Source: Mesorhizobium loti (GTDB lineage: Bacteria; Pseudomonadota; Alphaproteobacteria; Rhizobiales; Rhizobiaceae). From it: a stretch of 64,000 nt of DNA. The DNA lies in contig NZ_PJRO01000002.1 in assembly GCF_002858745.1 (NCBI RefSeq), forward strand, positions 124,001 to 188,000. The letters are read 5' to 3'. The translations under genes and the position numbers were made by a program. The notes below the pieces were generated by a model, which saw only the letters and a program-made list of their open reading frames with translations, had not been told where the DNA came from and did no database searches. Below are positions 60,519 through 64,000 of this stretch, one piece after another. Position 1 is the stretch's first letter; each line of letters begins with the position of its first letter.

Positions 60519-61178
60519 TTGCCGGCAGGCTACAGCTTCGTCATCGCTGACGATCACCCGTTGTTCCGCGGTGCGCTCAAGGCAGCGCTTGCCGGCGTCG
60601 GCGATGTTGGCGCCATTCATGAGGCCGGCGACTTCGAAAGCGTCAAGGCGCTGGTTACCGCCAATGAGGATATCGATCTCCTGCTGCTCGACCTGTCGAT
60701 GCCGGGCGCCAGCGGTCTCTCGGGGTTGGTGGCACTGCGTGGCATTCATCCATCGCTTCCAATGGTCGTGGTGTCGGCGCATGACGATCCCGTCACCATC
60801 CGCCGCGCGCTTGAACTCGGCGCTTCGGGTTTCATCTCGAAGTCGGCCAGCATGGAAGAGATCCGTGAGGCCGTGAAAACCGTACTTGCCGGCGATATTG
60901 CCGCCCCGGCCGGCATCGATCTTGGCGTCGAGCGCGACCCGGAAATCTCCGATCTCATCAAACGCCTGCAGACGCTGACCCCGCAGCAGACGCGGGTGCT
61001 CGGCATGCTGGGCGCAGGCCTGCTCAACAAGCAGATCGCCTATGAACTCGGCGTTTCCGAAGCCACGATCAAGGCGCATGTGTCGGCGATCCTGCAGAAG
61101 CTCGATGTCGACAGCCGCACGCAGGCGGTGATCCAGCTGTCGAAGATCGGCAGCGATCCGCTACAGGGTGGGAGCTAG
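60519..61178 (+). CDS. LuxR/NarL-family response regulator (CrbR/ErbR-like)
   Basis: A 219-aa regulator. The receiver has Asp58 in LLLLDLSMPGASG, the Lys in FISKSAS near 107, and a C-terminal LuxR HTH (LTPQQTRVLGMLGAGLLNKQ and SEATIKAHVSAILQKL). I chose the TTG at 60519, 5 bp after GGGGAGG; the frame is open from 60480. It is convergent with the symporter-fused hybrid kinase. Together they resemble CrbS/CrbR, MxtR/ErbR and rhizobial ActJ/ActK systems controlling acetate metabolism. Confidence 0.88.
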   Translation: MPAGYSFVIADDHPLFRGALKAALAGVGDVGAIHEAGDFESVKALVTANEDIDLLLLDLSMPGASGLSGLVALRGIHPSLPMVVVSAHDDPVTIRRALELGASGFISKSASMEEIREAVKTVLAGDIAAPAGIDLGVERDPEISDLIKRLQTLTPQQTRVLGMLGAGLLNKQIAYELGVSEATIKAHVSAILQKLDVDSRTQAVIQLSKIGSDPLQGGS

Positions 61179-61198
61179 GGGCGGGTCCGGACCGCGAT

Positions 61199-64000
61199 CT
61201 ACTCCGCTGCAGGTGCAAGCGGCTTCACGCGTGCCATCATGGTGCGCAGCGCTGCCGGTTTCACCGGCTTGTTGATGACCAGAACATCGAGTTCGGCGGC
61301 GGCCGTGCGCACTTCACTGGTGCGGTCCGCCGTCACCAGCACTGCCGGTATCGCGTCGCGGTAATGTCGGCGCATCCGGATGATGATGTCCAGCCCGGTT
61401 TCCCCGTCGAGATGATAGTCGGCAAGGATGAGGTCGGGTCTAGGCGCTTTGTCCGCTCTCGCCTGGAAATCGGCCGAGCCGGAAAAGGTGGTCACCGTGC
61501 AGCCCCAGCCTTCGATCAGTAACCGCATGCCTTCCAGGATGCGCGCGTCATTGTCGATGCAGGCGACCGTCAGGCCGGTCAGGGTCGAGCCGGCCCGCGG
61601 GATGGCGCGTGGCCGGATTTCAGGCGTGGTTGCGATTGTCTCCGCCACCGGCAGCACGATCGAGAAACGGGTTCCTTTCCCCTGGTTGGAGAACAGCCTG
61701 ATCTCGAGCCGCAACACGCGGGCGATGCGGTCGACGATGGAAAGGCCAAGGCCAAGGCCCTGCGCTTCGCGCGCGCCTTCGTCCAGCCGAGTGAATTCGC
61801 GGAACACCGTGTTCAGCTTGTCGCCGGCAATGCCGATGCCGGTGTCGATCACCTGCAACTCGGCCAGCTCGCCGCGCCGGCGCACACCGACGAGGATCTG
61901 GCCCTTGCGGGTGTATTTGATGGCGTTGGAAACGAGGTTCTGGATCAGCCGGCGCAGGAGGTTGCGGTCTGTGGTCACCGACAGCGAGGACGGCACGATG
62001 GTCAGCTTCAGCTGTTTTTCCGCGGCGAGCGGCTTGAAGTCGGTGCCGATCTGGCGAAGCAGGCTGTCGAGGCGGAAGGTCGTTTCTTCCGGTTTCATCG
62101 CGCCGGCATCGAGCCGTGAGATGTCGAGCACGGCACCGAGGATGGTTTCGACCGATTCCAGCGAGGATTCGATGTTCATCGCGGCCTGGCCTGTGACGCC
62201 TTTGCCTGCCTTTTCGATCAGCGAGGCGCAGTAGAGCCGCGCGGCATTGAGCGGCTGCAGGATGTCGTGGCCGGCCGCTGCCAGGAAGCGCGTCTTGCCG
62301 AGATTGGCTTCCTCGGCCAGCATCTGCGCCTGCGCCAGCTCCTCGTTGACGCGGGTGAGCTCGGCGGTGCGGCTTTTGACGCGCTGCTCCAGCGATTCAT
62401 TGGCGCGTTTCAACGCAAGATCGGATTCCACACGCGCCGACACATCGGCATAGGTGGCGACAAGGCCGCCATCCGGCATAGGGTTCGAGCGCAGCTCGAC
62501 GATGCGGCCACTGCCCTTGAGTTCCATCTGCCAGGGGCCGGCGAAACCGGCAAGCCGGTCGAGCACGGTCAGCCGTGTCTCCTGCGAGATGTCGCCACGA
62601 GATGCGAGGTGGCGCAGGATCTGGTCGAGCGAGACGCCGACCTGACCCATGTCGTCGGGCAGGTCGAACAAAGCGCGGTATTGCCGGTTCCAGCAGATCA
62701 GGCGGAAGTCGCGGTCGAACACCGTGATGCCTTGCTCCATCTGGTCGAGCGCGATCTGCAACAGGTCGCGGTTGTGCTGCAGCGCTTCGGTGGCGTCGTC
62801 GAGCAGGCGAAACGCATCCCTGGATTCACGGTCGTTGCGGCGGAACAAAAGCGACAGCACCAGCCGGGCCGACGATGAGCCGACGGCGCTTGCCAGCAAC
62901 TGTTCGGAAAAGCGGATCACCTCCATGCTGGCTTGCTCGTTGCCGTGTAGGGAGAGGCCGTTGTCGCGCTCGAAGCTCTGGAACGACCGCTCGGTGCGCT
63001 CGACGCCGAGATAGCGGCCGATCGTGTCCTTGAGGTCGTTCACCGTCGTGGCGGTGCGGAAGCGGCGCAGGCTGGGCATCGGGCTGGCATCGCGCGGCAC
63101 GAAGATCGACGCCTGGATGCGTTCCAGCGGCACCGACACGCGTGACAGCGACCCCAGCAGGAAGAAGAGCGCGTTGATCGACAGGCTCCACATCACACCG
63201 TGGTTGAGGGGCTCGGCAACTGTGCCGAACAGGGCCTGCGGCCGCAGCGCCTCGATGCCGAACAGTCCCTGGGTCACGATGAAGTTGCTTGGTGCGGCAA
63301 GCGAAGGAAACAGCAAAGTATAGGCCCACACCGCAATACCGGCGACCATGCCGAGCGCTGCACCGCGCCCGTTGGCGCGGCGCCAGATCAGGCCGCCGAT
63401 CAGGGCCGGCGCGAACTGCGCGATGGCGGCGAACGACATCAGGCCGATTGAGGAGAGACGGGCGCTGTCGGTCGAGGCGCGGTAATAGAGGAAGGCGATG
63501 AACAGCACGATGAAGATGGAGCCGCGCCGGACATTGAGGATGAGCGTCGACCAGTCCTCGTTCTCCGAGGCGCTGTTCTTCAGGACGCGGCGCACGAACA
63601 GCGGGATGACAAGATCGTTGGAGATCATGATGGCGAGCGCCACGCTCTCGACGATGACCATGGCAGTCGCTGCCGAAAGCCCGCCGATGAAGGCTGCCAT
63701 CGCCAGCGCGTCATGACCGCCGAGCAGCGGCAGCGACAGCACGTAGAGATCGCTCGACGTGCGGTCGCCGACGACGGTCAGGCCCGCCAGCGCGATCGGC
63801 AGCACGAACAGGTTGATGGCGATGAGGTAGAGCGGGAACACCCAGGTGGCGGTGCGCAGTTCGTGCTGGCTGCGGTTCTCCACGATCATCACATAGAACT
63901 GGCGCGGCAGCATGACGATGGCGAAGGCGCTCAGCCCGGTCAGCACCAGCCAGGTGGCGAGCGAGGTCCGGTAGCTCATCGCCTGCTGCACCTGGGCATT
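61199..64000 (-). CDS. Symporter-fused hybrid sensor histidine kinase (CrbS/ActJ-like), N-terminus beyond window
   Basis: At least 933 aa, still open at the edge (64000). The N-terminal half is a sodium/solute symporter (SSF)-type membrane domain, with segments such as IFIVLFIAFLYYRASTDSA. A PAS-like region follows near residues 470-560, then a coiled coil and the H-box FLAAAGHDILQPLNAA near 590. An ATPase domain has DTGIGIAGDK and GLGLGLSIV. A C-terminal receiver carries an Asp in ILADYHLDGETG. The frame has no stop to the edge, so the start lies outside. Confidence 0.9.
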   Translation of the reverse strand, partial: NAQVQQAMSYRTSLATWLVLTGLSAFAIVMLPRQFYVMIVENRSQHELRTATWVFPLYLIAINLFVLPIALAGLTVVGDRTSSDLYVLSLPLLGGHDALAMAAFIGGLSAATAMVIVESVALAIMISNDLVIPLFVRRVLKNSASENEDWSTLILNVRRGSIFIVLFIAFLYYRASTDSARLSSIGLMSFAAIAQFAPALIGGLIWRRANGRGAALGMVAGIAVWAYTLLFPSLAAPSNFIVTQGLFGIEALRPQALFGTVAEPLNHGVMWSLSINALFFLLGSLSRVSVPLERIQASIFVPRDASPMPSLRRFRTATTVNDLKDTIGRYLGVERTERSFQSFERDNGLSLHGNEQASMEVIRFSEQLLASAVGSSSARLVLSLLFRRNDRESRDAFRLLDDATEALQHNRDLLQIALDQMEQGITVFDRDFRLICWNRQYRALFDLPDDMGQVGVSLDQILRHLASRGDISQETRLTVLDRLAGFAGPWQMELKGSGRIVELRSNPMPDGGLVATYADVSARVESDLALKRANESLEQRVKSRTAELTRVNEELAQAQMLAEEANLGKTRFLAAAGHDILQPLNAARLYCASLIEKAGKGVTGQAAMNIESSLESVETILGAVLDISRLDAGAMKPEETTFRLDSLLRQIGTDFKPLAAEKQLKLTIVPSSLSVTTDRNLLRRLIQNLVSNAIKYTRKGQILVGVRRRGELAELQVIDTGIGIAGDKLNTVFREFTRLDEGAREAQGLGLGLSIVDRIARVLRLEIRLFSNQGKGTRFSIVLPVAETIATTPEIRPRAIPRAGSTLTGLTVACIDNDARILEGMRLLIEGWGCTVTTFSGSADFQARADKAPRPDLILADYHLDGETGLDIIIRMRRHYRDAIPAVLVTADRTSEVRTAAAELDVLVINKPVKPAALRTMMARVKPLAPAAE

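Overview
The window looks like a chromosomal segment of a Mesorhizobium-type alphaproteobacterium (Hyphomicrobiales). This rests on high-GC codon use, a chvE-gguA-gguB-gguC sugar cluster with a divergent gbpR-like regulator, minCDE behind a CtrA-type box, a nasT-nasS assimilatory nitrate cluster, several MocR/SdpR/FeuP-like rhizobial regulators, and a dispersed repeat of about 95 bp of the kind common in Mesorhizobium genomes. The species assignment is inference; no rRNA or other marker gene is present.

Layout. 0-6.2 kb: the 3' end of a CUT1-type sugar/polyol ABC transporter operon (binding protein, two permeases, a tiny membrane protein, two ATPases) closing with a DhaK-DhaL fusion kinase. 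6.2-9.8 kb: a RibD-C/DHFR-like protein, an ArsR(SdpR)-type regulator plus small membrane protein behind a perfect 22-bp palindrome, and a MocR regulator facing a nearly gene-free stretch. 9.8-15.3 kb: an exported molybdopterin oxidoreductase (2Fe-2S subunit, Tat-exported Mo subunit, di-haem cytochrome) followed by an OmpR/EnvZ-like pair. 15.3-20 kb: a livKHMGF branched-chain amino-acid uptake operon with a terminator between livK and livH. 20-23.4 kb: an OhrR/MarR regulator, two paralogous exported alpha/beta hydrolases and an AraC regulator. 23.6-30 kb: gguC-gguB-gguA-chvE with gbpR. 30-32.4 kb: small hypothetical genes, one broken gene with in-frame amber codons, and an AlaE-like exporter.

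32.4-36.2 kb: a small catabolic island (ornithine cyclodeaminase-family reductase, Lrp regulator, aconitase X) that fits cis-3-hydroxy-L-proline breakdown. It ends in truncated gene remnants right against the minC promoter. 36.3-38.5 kb: minCDE plus an uncharacterised 58-aa gene. 39.4-48.3 kb: nasT-nasS, then a leader carrying a sigma-54 promoter, two ANTAR-type hexaloop hairpins and a long intrinsic terminator, then the nitrate transporter, nirB, nirD and nasA. 48.4-55.2 kb: a hypothetical gene, tRNA-Gly(CCC), a small membrane protein, a histone-deacetylase-family enzyme, a PepSY/PhoP-FeuP-type two-component operon and a divergent Tyr-rich exported protein. 55.3-64 kb: a MATE exporter, purC-pyrD-DUF952, a small periplasmic protein, a GNAT acetyltransferase, and a LuxR-type regulator convergent with a symporter-fused hybrid kinase that runs off the right edge.

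Most of the window is ordinary metabolism and transport. The best-supported regulatory system is the nas leader, where the sigma-54 start site, the tandem hexaloop RNA and the terminator can all be read directly. The most unusual coding signal is the broken frame at 30.8-31.1 kb with three TAG codons. The clearest unexplained structural signal is a repeat whose same end abuts the 3' end of three unrelated genes.
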